Assembly: GCA_037974335.1 (NCBI GenBank)
Contig: CM075729.1
Span: 110,714,437-110,778,436, forward strand
Length of the DNA stretch: 64,000 nt
Direction: 5' to 3'
Source: Prionace glauca
Lineage: Eukaryota > Chordata > Chondrichthyes > Carcharhiniformes > Carcharhinidae
The notes under the pieces were generated by a model, which worked only from the letters and a program-made list of their open reading frames with translations, had not been told where the DNA came from and did not search any database. Position numbers and translations under genes: made by a program. Shown here one piece after another: positions 40,150 to 53,100 of this stretch; positions within the stretch are counted from its first letter, which is position 1; the number at the start of each line of letters is the position of its first letter.

Positions 40150-43100
40150 GTCCTACTTTTTACACACAAGCCTCCAACCTTGGAATTGGGTATGAGTCAG
40201 ATTTAGTCACTATGTTGACCTTTCAATAATCTACGCAGAATCCTTGAGTACCATTCGGTTTGGGAATCAACATGATCAGCGAATTTCACTCATTTTAACT
40301 TGGTTCTATAATGTCTTGTAGCATTGCTTCAACTTCCTTTCAAACCTGTGCTGCTTTGAGAGGATTAAGCTGGTAGGGGTGTTGTTTTATCGGAACAGCA
40401 TTCCCTATGTCAACCTTATATACTATGACATTAGTCCTCCCCACTCTATTTCTAAATAGATCCTCATACCATCAGTGCTCTGATCTTGTGACAGACAGCT
40501 CACTACTTTATCCCAGTCTTTAAAGATTTATTAGTTATTTAATTTAATTTAAGTTACATCAAAATCTACATCACCGGGATTGGATTCCCCAGTCTGAGTG
40601 GCAGTAACAAACGATTGTTCCTCCGATTCCTTTTCCCTGTCATAGTACGGTTTCAGCATGTTCGCATGACATCTCCTATTTTTTTTTCCTACCTGGAATC
40701 TATATTGGATAATTAACCTGACTTAACTGCTTCTCAATCTGCTAGGGACCACTAAGCCTTGCTTTGAAGGGATCTTCAACCACCATAATAGGACTGATAC
40801 CTTTTCCTCACGGGAAAAGGGACAAAATTTAAATTTATCTGCTTCTTTCTTCATTTGGTGTGCCACCTTCAAATGTTGTTTCACTATTTCATCTACTGTT
40901 TAATCTTTCTCTTACCTCAGATGCATAATCCAACTGTCAGATCCCTGACCTCGGACCCACCAACATTGCCTTAATTAATTTTAATCATCCTCTTGCTATG
41001 TGTCCGAATATCAACTCGAACTGGATAAACTGAGTCAATTCATTTGGAGCATCTCTAATAGCAAATAATACAAATGGGATACCTTTATGCCAATCAGTTG
41101 GGTAATGCTGGCAATAAATCCGCAACATGGTATTAAGGATCTGATGCCACCTTTCCAATTATCCCTGGGATTCAGGATGGTGTGCATTTGAGGTCAAGTG
41201 TTTGATGCCGAAACTATCCATCACTTCCTTAAATAATTTGACAGTAAAATTGGTACGACTGAGTTTCCCTGGGTAATTCCTAATGGGTAAAGAAAGAAAG
41301 CAACTCCTCCACAACCTTTTTTGCCTTGATATTCAGTAAAGGACTTGCCTCTGGAAACCAGGAGACACATCTATTATAATTAGCAAGTACTGGTTTCCAC
41401 TTTTGGATTTAGGGAGGGGATCTGCACAATCAATTATAACCCGTATAAAATGTTCTTCAAATGTGGGAATTGGCATCAAAGATACTGGTTTTGTCACTGC
41501 CTGTGGCTGTCCTACCATTTGACATTCATGTCAGATACAGTCAAATTCCACCACATCTTTATGTAATCCAAGCCAATAAAAATGCTCCTGTGTCTCAGCC
41601 TGAGTCTTCCTCACTCCTCGACACCCTGCTGCAGGGAATTTGTGTGCTACCTGTAACACTTCCTGTCTGTATTCTACTGGCAACAAAATCTGGTGAACTT
41701 CTGCCCATTCCTCATCTGCACTAACCTGCCAAGTTCTTTATGTCCATCTGAAAATTTTATCCTTAAGTAATAGCATTCTGAAATACACTCTGATTCTTTC
41801 CCCAAATAGGCTTTGTGATATAAATCCTTTATCGTCTCATCTTTCTGTTGTAACTCCAATGATTTTTCAAATCTAAACACCTCTGCCTCTACCTGTTTAG
41901 GGCTTTCCTTTGCCATTTCATCAGAGTGTCAGCTAACTGGATCTCAACTCCTTCACCTTTCTTGTTGTTCTCCCTTCCTGTTTAACTTATGGCGGTGGGA
42001 TTTTGTCACTACACAATCCGGAACAAATCCAGAGTATTTTTCTTTTAACTCTCCAGTTCCCTGGTTTTCCTTTTGCCTTTTCACAACAATCATTCCCACC
42101 TGTGATCCAGCTATATCATTTCCAAGAATAAATTGTATTGCTGGAATAGCCAGGATTTCCATCAGTCCCACTACCACTTCCCCAGACTAGATTTCAAGCC
42201 TTACCTTACACTGGGGAATACTATTCCTTTCCCTGTGTATTGCACAGATTACCACTCTCTGGACAATATTTTAGAAGGAGTGCAATATTTTTATCTCTTA
42301 CGATCAGAGTCAGACTTGTTCCTGTATCTCTCAATATTTTAACCTCTTTACCGACTCCTCCTGTTCCACCTTAGCAAACTTTACCCATACAGGTGAAATC
42401 TTTGAAAAGAGGGGATGTTGTTATTTTATCATCCAGCCCATGCCTAGTTTGTACACTCTCCTTTAGCCCCACAACTTCTCTCAGGATTTCTTTCACTACC
42501 TTAACTAATCCCACTGATTTTACCGCAGTTTTTTCCCCCAGTGCCTTTCTTAAACCAGCAGCACTGTGCCTTTGTGTGTTCCATCATATTACAATTAAAA
42601 CACCTGAGGTCTTTCACCTCTTTTCCACCTTCTTGGGTGCCTTTTTTCACAGATTGTAAATTATTCCCTGTGTGATCTACTTTTTGTTCTTCCTTGAAGG
42701 ATCTCCCTCTTCCCCAATCCCTCATGGAATGTATTTGCTGTCGGAAGCCAAATTTTAATTCATGCACTAATGTGCATTCATCCGCCATCTCTGCAGCTCT
42801 TCTTGCTGACTTAACTCTCTGTTCCTCAATGAGTTCTTATCACTTCCGAAAGTGAGTTTTTAAACTCCTCCAGTCGAATAATGGCTGGAATTCTCCCATC
42901 CCACCCGCCACTGGAATTTTAATGGGCTGATTGCAGACAATGGGAAACCCCATTGACAGTCAGGCAGGAATTTCCAGCTTTTAGACCAGCGCAGCCACAG
43001 AATTCCACCCAATATCATTAAGACCCATCTTTAATGCTCTGACCCATTTATCAAAGTTGTTCTGCTTAACTCTTCCAAACTCAGTATATGTCTGACCTGG

Positions 43101-45240
43101 TTCCTTGCTTAAAATTCTGAACTATTGTCTGTATGTTTCTGGTACCAATTCAAAACAGCGTCCTTTATTTTTTTCATATTTTCCTGACATCTGCTCTGAT
43201 AGCGCTGCAAATGCCTCAGTAGCCCTGCCTACTAAATTGGTCTGAATTAACATTACCCACTCCCACTCTGGCCAGTTCATCTGTGTAGCCGATTTCTCAA
43301 AAGAGATGAAAAAGGCTTCTGTGTCATTTTCATCAAATTTTAGTAATGTTTGAACATATATATTCTTACCAGGCAGTTGGCTACAATGCTCCTCATCAAT
43401 TCTATCTTGTACTCTTACTCCTGTCAATTGAAGTCTTGTTACTTCCAATTCCACCTTCATCTTTTCCAAATCAAACAATCTTTCCCTCTCTCTTTCTTTT
43501 TCTTCTCTCTCTTTCCTTTTCTCTTTCTTCTCGCTCTCTCTTTCCTTTTCTTTTCCTTCTGTCTCTCTCTTTTTCCCTTCTTTCTATCTCCAATTGTCAT
43601 AGGCGCAATTCAATTGTTTCTAATCCCACTACACTTGACTGTTTCTCTCGTATATCTATGTACTTGGTTTACTCCGTTAAAATTCCTGGTTGAATTCAAT
43701 TTCGCTAATCCTACATGTGTCATCTTCTTCTGATTCCATAAAGTTTCTTGGCAAATTTGGAAAGCATCTATGACACCCCCCCCCCCACCCCCACCCATCC
43801 CCACCCACCCCTCAGAATCTCTTTAGCAATGTTAGGAGCCATTTCCTCACTTAAGGTTTATTTACAGATTTAGAACTTTTCAGATCCCAGACAAGCCCCT
43901 AAATTGTTACAATATAGAGGCTGACCCCCCTTTTGAGAAGTAACATCAAATTCCCCCAAAGAGGAATACCTCGCCCTGTAATCTGTTAAAAGTTTGTGGG
44001 AATGTGTGAGTTGTTCTTCAGTAACGTTTAGTGGCTAACAGAAATATGAACTATGAAGAGAGGTTGAATAGACTGGGCTTGTACTCGTTGGAGTTTAGAA
44101 GGATGAGGGGGGATCTCATTGAGACGTTTAAGATGATAAAGGGGATGGATAGGATAGAGGTGGAGAGGTTCTTCCCACTCAGAAAGGACAGCAGGACTAG
44201 AGGGCACAGCCTCAAGATAAGAGGGGGGGGTGCAGTTTAGATCGGAGTTGAGGAGGAACTTCTTCACTCAAAGGGTGGTGAATCTCTGGAATTTTCTGCC
44301 TGTTGAAGTGGTGGAGGCTACCTCGCTAAATATATTTAAGACACGGGTAGATAGGTTTTTGGTAGGCAAGGGGATTAAAGGTTATGGGGAGAATGTGGGA
44401 AAGTGGAACTGAGCCACTTCAGATCAGCCATGATCTTATTGAATGGCGGGGCAGGCTCGAAGGGCTAGATGGCCTACTCCTGCTCCTATTTCTTATGTTC
44501 TAGATGCTGTGCACTCACTTTAAAATAAACACTTAACAATTTATTTATTTAGCTGACAGGGAACTTTAGCTAAATGAGTAACATACCGAAAGAAATCAAT
44601 TGCTAAATGGGATGCTGTTCAAATAAATACTCATTCATTAACTTAAAAAAAAATAGAATTCAGTGAGTCTCAAAAATACAACCAGGTTTGTGGCTTTTGG
44701 AATCTTTTGGAGTTCATCTGTTGATTCCTCTGTTCTTTTCTGATTTGGTACCTTTTGCTGGTTAGATGGTGCATCCTCTGCAGAGATATCTGAAGCTGGC
44801 AAAGCTGAGACTGTGCCCCCCTTCCTGAGCCTTGAGAGGTGGCAGTTCCTCTGTTGCTCTCCTGTTTAACCCCCACACACTGTCTTTTATACCCGTGATG
44901 ACCTACCAATTTTCCTGCTATATGATTGGTTTGAAGTTGTCAACACCATCAAATAGAAATGTTATAGGTTGCTGGCAGCTGAGTGCCTACTTTAACTTGA
45001 TTGGGCTAAATTTAAAAAAAACAACAGGTTGACTTGTCAAGACTACAGCTTGACTTTTTGATACAAATGTTTCAGCTTGGACTCTGTACGTACTTTGCAT
45101 CTTAAACCTCTAAGCACTGAAACAAAACACCAGCTTTTAAAGCATCACCACAAATATTTCTCCCTCTAACATTTTTACAATGTTTTTACATCTTTTACCA
45201 ACGTCAAGTTCCAACTTCATGAGCCAAACTTCGCAACAAC
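40150..45240 (-). mobile_element. Gypsy/Ty3-type LTR retroelement fossil
   Basis: Minus strand. In family order, a Gag region lies at about 43480-42500, with a capsid-like segment (VQTLLKFDENDTEAFFISFE) and a CFNCNMMEH zinc-knuckle piece. A protease-like region lies near 42180-41950, and an integrase-like region (VDCADPLPKSKSG-type) near 41520-41330. The upstream end, about 43850-45240, is probably the 5' LTR and leader. It is broken in many places and not coding. A LINE 3' fragment is inserted at 44030-44510. The 3' LTR was not located. Considerable age is inferred from the decay. Confidence 0.75.
44030..44510 (+). mobile_element. CR1-like LINE 3' fragment inserted in the LTR fossil
   Basis: Same family as the long LINE at 21419-23746: NYEERLNRLGLYSLEFRRM, then a frame change in a G-run near 44222-44230, then RSELRRNFFTQRVVNLWNF and the 3' UTR ending cctatttcttatgttct. 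It is more diverged than the 50318 copy. Confidence 0.92.
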
Positions 45241-46430
45241 ATTCACATTAAGGAGGTGGTAAACACCACAGTAATTTTCAGGCTTGCGAATGACAAGAAC
45301 ATCTCCCACTAATAAATCCCAACATGTCCATTGAGCTTTCTTTGTGCTGTGCTCTGTTGGATTACAACAATGCCTTTTTCAATTTGGACATTAACAGCGG
45401 TATTTTAACATCGTGTTGTGCCTGTTTTTGGGTGTGACGTGGTTCTTAAGTAGGGCGTAAAGTTAATTGCATGATTGGCACCTATTTTTATGACTGGTGC
45501 CATTTTATAAGTGCAGAATTTCCCGTGCAGTCAGCCTCTCACCGGAAATGGGCTGATTAATTTATTTAATTATATGGAAATTGCATTTTGCATGTCTTTA
45601 GTGATCCTGGTGCTCATTTGTCTGGGCTCACTTGCCTTTAAGGCCTCACCAGCAGAGGTTCACGCTAGTGAGGAATAGTTATGCCCACCATGAGCAGGGA
45701 GCAATCTTCTTAGCCTGGCACCTGGGCAATGCCCACTGGGAACTTGGGCAATGCCCACTGGGAACTTGGGCAATGCCCACCGAGCAGTGCCCAGGACAAG
45801 GCAAAGGGGCAGGTGCTCCTGAGGGAGGGGCCAATAGGAAGGCCGTGGGGGGCAGAGCTGATAGGGAGAAGGTGCCCACAGCCACTCTGCAGCGATCACT
45901 GGGGGGAGAGCAGTGGGTTCGTAATTGGTGGGGGAGGGTCCACGATCAATGGGAGAGACCGGTGGGTATGCAATAAGTGGTGGAGGGAAATGCATCATCA
46001 GTCTGGGTAGCAGGAGGGTAGGCAGGAGCTGCATCTTGGGCCAATGCAATTACAGTAAGGTGCTTCTATAGGCTGCCTGCAGGAGCAGGGGCCTGACAGC
46101 TCTCTGTCTGTCAGGCGCCTGCTACTCTTAATGCGCATGTGCAGCATCAGTGATCTGCACATGCGCACTACCTCCCTCTGCAGACTTTTGGGCATGTTAC
46201 ACCCCACCCACAGACTTCTGCTGCAAGCAACAGACTCGCCCAAAATTTTACAGGCAGTGTGCGTATCGGGCCGGGGGGTGGGGGGAAGGGGTGGAGGCGA
46301 GAGCGGCTGGACTACAGGCACTGTCAAGTCTTCAATGGTACATAGTGTGGACATTGGCGATGGTGACTGTTGTACATTTAAGTAGTTGCATGATTGCCTT
46401 AAAAGAAGATCACATGATCTGACATTCATG
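45241..46430. other. unassigned sequence with GC-rich block
   Basis: 45650-46300 is GC-rich with a short direct repeat (gggcaatgcccactgggaac occurs twice in a row at about 45725-45770). Overlapping frames on both strands reflect composition only. A distant similarity in wording to 54350-54460 suggests an unnamed interspersed repeat. Confidence 0.4.
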
Positions 46431-47380
46431 TTTCAATTTGTACTCTGAACAGGCAAAAAGCTCCTTCAATAAATCGCTGGTTGTTAATGTGAATCAATGC
46501 GTGCAAAAAAATATTTTCTCTTTGTTTGAAACCTGCAATGTGGTTTTGAAATCACAGTACCTCAGCCATTTCTATAGTTCACAAATCTCTTGTTTAAAGA
46601 CAGGGAAACATCTAAATAGTGTGGACTGCCTGACTCCATGTTTCATACTGGAAATAAAGGAAGATTAAAACTCACTGGGAACTGCCCATTGTGTCCCACT
46701 GATGTCCCATATCCGAAATCGACTGAATAATCCTCGAGCTTGTTAATGTAAAGGTCAAGTAATCAAAGCTCATTTCAGAGACTGGACACTTCTTACGCCC
46801 GAACCAGGTGGATCCATTGGAACCACAGTCATCAGCTAGCCTGAGAACTCAAATCTGAAACTAATTGCAGGTCATTTAGCAGCCCAGGCACTTAACATAT
46901 TACAGTTTTAAAATTCACCTGGGAACCTACCTCCCAGGTGTTCAGCTGCCAAAACCTTGCAATCTGTTGTGAACCCCTCATCTTACAAAGCTGCCACTTC
47001 AACCTCAAATCATACAATCTTTTCAAGAAGCCACAGGCCTGCCACAGTGAAGAGTGGGATACATTACTTATCTATATCCAATCTCTGTGTGTGAAAGTGC
47101 ATGTGAGACCAAGTGTGTGACACTAAGATAATTTGTGTAAATGTTCGAGAATATATATCATTCTTTATTTTAAACCCACAAAAACTTGCTGCTGAATATG
47201 TAAACTGGGATACACACGCCAATGGCAAGAAATGATATACCTGTTTATACAAAAATTTGCAGTACAGAGTGTCAGCAGTAAGATAGCAAATGCATTGTGA
47301 TCATGTCATGTGTAAATAGAGAAGAACAGGAAAATATAGACATAGAAAAACCCATTACCTTACCCACACTAACCCTCACA
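46431..47380. other. unassigned sequence
   Basis: About 950 bp of A/T-rich sequence with no recognised gene or repeat. Confidence 0.4.
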
Positions 47381-49130
47381 ATAGCCTACACAATCGAGTC
47401 ACAGTGCAGAAAAGTCCATTCGGCCCATTGTGACTGCACCTATAATAACTACCACAAAAGACATGCTAATCCCATTTTCCAGCAGTTATACCATATCCTT
47501 GAATGTTATAACATTTCAAGTGCTCATCCAATACTTTTTAAATGTTTACAACATTCACTACCTTACCAGGGAGTGCATTGCAGATTATCACCACTCTCTG
47601 AATGATTTCCTTTCCCTCAAACCCGCTCTGAATCTCCTGCCCCTCACTGTAAAACTATGCCCCCTTGTGATTGGCACATCAAATAAGGAGACAGCTGGTT
47701 CTTATTCACAAACCCAAATGCTTCATAACACAACTCAAACATGTTCCCCCTCTAAAGAAAACAATTCAAGCCTATCCAGTCTCTCCTTATAGCTCAAATG
47801 CTCCATCCCAGGCAACATCCTAGTGAATCTCTTCTGTACCCCATCTAGAGCAATCACATCCTTCCTATAACGAGGTGACCAGAACTGCATACAGTACTTC
47901 AACTGTTACCTAGACAATGTTCTATGCAGCTCCAACAATACCTCCTCATTTTTATACTCCATATCACGACTGATCAAAGGAAGTGTCCCACATGTCTTCT
48001 TATCTACCCTCTTTATCTGTTCTGCCACCTTCAAGGATCCATGAGTAAGTACCCAAGATCTATCTGAGCTTCCTATGTTTCTGCCATTCATTGAATGTGC
48101 CTTGTTACTTCTTCCAAAGTGCATCATCTCACACTTATGAAAGTTAAATACTATCCATCACTGCTTTGCCCCTCTGACCAACTCATCAGTATCTTCCTAT
48201 AACCTCTGACCTTCTTCACTATTAACCATCCTCCCAATGTTGGCGTTATCTACAAGCTTAGATATCATTCCTCCCACATTCTCTTCTATATAATTTATGT
48301 GTATAACAAACAATAAGGGACCCAACACCGAACCTTGTAGTCCGCCATTGGACATCAGTCACTTCAACAGCCTTCTCCATCAGCCTTGTGGCCTATTACT
48401 AAGCCACTTTCAAGCCCATCTTGCCAATTTCCCTGAATTCCATGAGCTTCAATCTTCTCAATTAATGTCCCAATGTGGGACCTTGTCAAAAACTTGCTAA
48501 AATCGAAATAAACTACATCAACAGCACTTCCCTCATCATTTTTTCAAAAAGTTCAATCAAATTTGTTAGGCATGGCAAAGCCAGTCTCACAACTCAAACC
48601 ATGCCTTTCTAGGGGTAGATTAGTTCTCTCTATCAGAGTTTTCTCCAATAGTGTGTCTACCCTTGATGTGAGACTTACCGGTCTGTAATTTCTTAGTTCA
48701 TGTCTACCATCCTTCTTCTTACCATATTAGCCACCCTTCAGTCATCTGACACTTCACCCACAGCCAGAGAGGAATTAAAAAATACGCCAGAGTCCTTGCA
48801 AATTCCTGACGTGCCTCCCACAGCAACTGGGATGCAATTCATCCAGGCCTGGGGGTTTGTCCATTTTTAAGCTAGACAAAGTCTCCAGTATGTCTTCACT
48901 TCCTATGGCAAACTGTTGCATGTCCTCGCAGCCCCTTCTCCTGAATTCTGTACCTATGTCTTCTTTCTCCTGAGTGAAGACCGATGAGAAGGTATTCATT
49001 TAACACCATTTCAATGTCCTTCGTCTTCAGACACAGATTTCTCGTTGAGCTTAGAGCGCCTGCAATTTCTCATTTTTTTGTTAGAGATCTTCTGTCATTT
49101 CTAACCACTTCCACTCTGTCAAATCATGGC
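47381..49130 (-). mobile_element. CR1-like LINE, long but decayed
   Basis: Minus strand. The 3' end complement (gtccattcggcccattgtga) lies at about 47415. The C-terminal piece MMHFGRSNKAHSMNGRN is near 48120, and an N-terminal RT piece with SSVFTQEKEDIG and SSLKMDKPPGLDELHP is at 48999-48775. Several frame breaks separate the parts. Confidence 0.82.
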
Positions 49131-49309
49131 ACTCACCCTCCCAAACAGGGGGAATATCTCAGCCAGATGCAGTGCAGCAGGTCAAGAAGTTGACTCAGAA
49201 CAAACTTTATCAAGGACAACAATGGGCGAATAACAAATGGTGGGCCAGCCAGTGACTGTCACATTGCTTCAACAAATTAAAAGAGGGAATATTTTGGGAC
49301 GGAGTGTTA

Positions 49310-49640
49310 TTTTGAAGGTTGGGATTAATATGAGCAACTGCATGAGTTTAAGGGGCTGTATTAACTTGAGGACTGTACCAATTTTAGTGCCTTTTTGAGA
49401 TTCTGCATTAGTTTGAGGGAGTGTTTTAATTTGAGGGATTATAACAGTTGAGGGACTGTACCAGTTTGAGAAAATGGATTGGTTTGAATGACGGTACCAG
49501 TTTGGAGACTTATTAGTTTGAGGCACTTGTATTAGTTTTAGGGAAGGCTACAGCTGAAGGACTGTATCAAATTGGGAGGATGTATCAGTTTAAGGGAATG
49601 TACCAATTTGAGAGACTGTCTTAGTTTGAGTTGAGGAAAA
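49310..49640. repeat. degenerate minisatellite, unit about 19-21 bp
   Basis: Repeated variants of ggactgtaccagtttgag (for example near 49370, 49450, 49490, 49560 and 49600) with many substitutions and small indels, about 15 units. An old tandem array. Confidence 0.65.
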
Positions 49641-50131
49641 GTATTCTTTTCAGAATCCACCAAGAAAGTCCCCATCTGAATTATTGAACAGACTGGTAAG
49701 AGTTAAAGAAAGCAGCTACATCTCAGAGTGCAGTGGAGCAGTTCTGAGCATATAGCTCATATTTAGAATGTAAATGTTAAATAGACACAGCAGAGTGAGG
49801 TGGTCAGTGTAATCGTGTGAGATCTGGGGAAGGACATGATGCTAGAGAATAGTGCCTTCAATTTCCATCGGTTAGTTAGTGTGATTAAAAATGATCAGTT
49901 TTTAGGGTTTACCCATGTAATCTCTGTTCTAAATATATTCTCTCACAACAGGGAATTAACACAGCTGTTGCTATCTGTTGATTTGTTTTTTATTAAGAAA
50001 CTGTATTGAAAGATATCGTAACTTCAATGTCCCCATGGAGATCCCATAATGGATAAAACTATAACACCCAAGAGTTTAATTCAGAGTGATTGTCTACACC
50101 ACCAAGGACAGATTACACCATCCAAAAGATC

Positions 50132-50195
50132 ATGGAACCATTTCAAAGGATTCTAAAAATATACTACACAATTCTTGCTGTCATTGGTATACCAG
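50132..50195 (+). CDS. exon 1 of intact GPR139-like gene
   Basis: ATG at 50132 followed by MEPFQRILKIYYTILAVIGI and a donor accag/gtaagt. Too short for ORF callers; identified by its match to the exon 1 of the pseudogene at 34147 and by phase. Confidence 0.85.
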
Positions 50196-53100
50196 GTAAG
50201 TGACTGTGAACACTAAAGTTGTGTAAATTGGTGTGTGTTTTGGTTTCTGGTTTTACTGTGTAATTGATAATGTTACATACTGATCTACTGACACCCAATC
50301 AGTGAGATCATTTGGTTAAGCTCTCAAAGGGTGGTGAATCTCTGGAATTCTCTGCCCGTTGAAGTGGTGGAGGCTGCCTCGCTAAATATTTTTAAGAAGC
50401 GGGTTGATGGGTTTTTGATAAGAGAAGGGATTAAGGGTTATGGGGAGAGGGCGGGAAGGTGGAGCTGAGTCACGACAGATCAGCCATGATCTTATTGAAT
50501 GGCGGGGCAGGCTCGAAGGGCTAGATGGCCTACTCCTGCTCCTATTTCTTATGTTCTTATGTTCTTATAGCTGAGTCAGACATCAGTACAGGCAACTCTG
50601 AGAGGAGCAGTATTCCCTGGACATAAGTGTCATTCCACAGTTGTCCTTCATGTGGGTCACTACCCAGAGCAAGTTGGTTTTGTTTTATGTAATAGTTTGT
50701 GGTGACTGATCTCACCACCTGGTGGACCTGTTTCTGTGTTCCTGAGTGTCACCAGTGACCAGGGGAATCATTTTTTTGTTGTTGGCTGAACATGTTTGTG
50801 AATAAATGTAGACAATGAAATGAAATTGATATTGTTCAGTCTCTGCTGGAACTGCTCCAAAAGAAAGGAATGTTACAGGCAGTTAAATATCAGGACCAGA
50901 TGGTTACTGCATTCAAACCCTCTCCACAATGACTTACTCTCACACTCAGTATAGTAAACACTTTATTAAATAGAATAGAATCATAGAATTTCCACAGTAC
51001 AGAAAGAGGCCATTCAGCCCATCAAGTCTGAACCAACCACATCCCACCCAGGCCCTACTCCCTTATCCCTACATATTTTATCCAATAATCCCTCTAAGCT
51101 ACACATTTCAGGACACTACGGGGCAATTTAGCATGGCCAATTAACCTAACCCACACATCTTTGGACTGTGGGAGGAAACTGGAGCACCCAAAGAAAACCC
51201 ACACAGACACGAGGGGGATGTGCAAACTCTACACAGACAGTGTCCCTGGAGCTGTGAAGCAGCAGTGTTAACCACTGTGCTACCGTGCCGCCCTATGTCG
51301 ATGGATAGTCCCACAGGAGAGACTAACATTAAGGTCCAGGCCACTCAAACCCTCTGTCCACTCGCCAATATACAAAGTGCAGATCTGAGCCCTATTAAGC
51401 TGGAAGCACAGTCAGCGAGCTTCAATGTCCTTCTGGAAGGGTCAGGATCCAGCTGGATCACACAGCACTGTGCTGCCCACATAGCAGTATGTAGAACAGG
51501 GTTACCCCATGAAGGAGTGAGGAAGTGAGGAAGAGGAACGGGCCTCAGGATGGAACTCACCAAAAGCAGGAAAACACCAGCTTGTGATAGGATGCATTCC
51601 CACAAACAGTTGGAATTCTTTTGTTTCACTGCTGTTTAATCCTCTTCCTTGAACCCAGCCTTAAGGATTTTTGGTCATGAATATTTCTTATTTTTTATAT
51701 ATTAGCCTTCACATGAGGTGAATTTTGAACTGTGGTCACTGAATTCTCCACTTCTGTAACTGATAGATGTTTGACAGATCAGTAATTACCCAGAATCTGA
51801 GTCTCTACACACATAACCTACACCCATCTCTGCTTTTTTAGCCCAACAAGCTACATCCTCTCAAGAGGCGACAGTGATTAGCAAGTTTGCTGATGACACC
51901 AAGATGGCAGGGTTGGCGGGTACGGAACTGGATTGTCAGGTGATACAACAGGATATAGATAGGTTGGTGCAGTGGGCAGATAGGTGGCAGATGGCATTTA
52001 ATCCTGACAAATGCAAGGTGATGCATTTTGGACGGAATAATGCAGAGAGGAGCTATGTGATTAAAGGGAGGCCGATTAGGAGTATAGACATACAGAGGGA
52101 CCTGGGAGTGCAGGTTCACAAATCCATGAAGGTTGCGTCACAAGCGGAGAAGGTTGTTAGGAAGGCTTATGGGATGTTGGCGTTTATAGGAAGGGGCATA
52201 GAGTATAAAAGCTGCCGTCTAATGCTTCAGTTGTACAGAACGTTGGTTAGACCGCATTTGGAGTACTGCGTCCAGTTCTGGTCACCTTACTACCGGAAGG
52301 ACGTGGAGTCTCTGGAAAGGGTGCAGAGGAGGTTTACCAGGATGTTGCCTGGCATGGGGGGACTGGGTCACGAGGAGAGGTTGAAGAAACTGGGACTATT
52401 CTCCTTGGAAAGACGGAGATTGAGAGGGGACATGATAGAAGTATATAAGATAATGAAGGGAATGTATAGAGTTAATAGTGAGAGACTGCTCTCTAGACTG
52501 GGTACGAATACGAGAGGTCATCATTTAAGGGTGAGGGGAGAGAGGTATAATTTGGAGATGAGAAGAAGGTTCTTTACGCAGACATTTGTGGGGGTCTGAA
52601 ACGCGCTAAGGAGTAGGGTGGTGGAGGCAGGAACATTGGACTCGTTTAAGATGCAGTTAGATAGCACATGAGTGAAATGAGAATGGAGGGATATGGTAGG
52701 GGCTATTAAATAGGGTTAAACCTCGGGAGACACCGGAAAGGCAGGCTGTAAGATTAATATTTTTGTCTTTATTCCACAGGTGGAGGTCCACCTCGTGTCA
52801 AACGAGGGGCATTCACACGGCGGGTCGTGCGTGGGCTGCTCTTGGAAGTTCCAGGAGTGGCCTAGTACTTCATGTCGGTGTGTGTGCTTGATCCTGGACC
52901 GGTAGATGGGCGCCGCAACAGCTCAGTGACTAGCACTGCTGGCTGTGCAGGCACATGGATTTGGGCCTGTGTCTGTGCGAGTTTGCGCATTCTCCCTGTG
53001 GTTGCGTGGGTTTCCTCCGGGCGTTCCGGTTTCCTCCCACACCCCAAAGATGTGCTCTCAGGCTGATTGGTTTTTACCAAATTGACACTATTTCTTCCCT

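Noticed and set aside
45632-46429. Overlapping 90-140-codon frames in a GC-rich block
   Set aside because: Frames open on both strands through base composition; no domain recognised.
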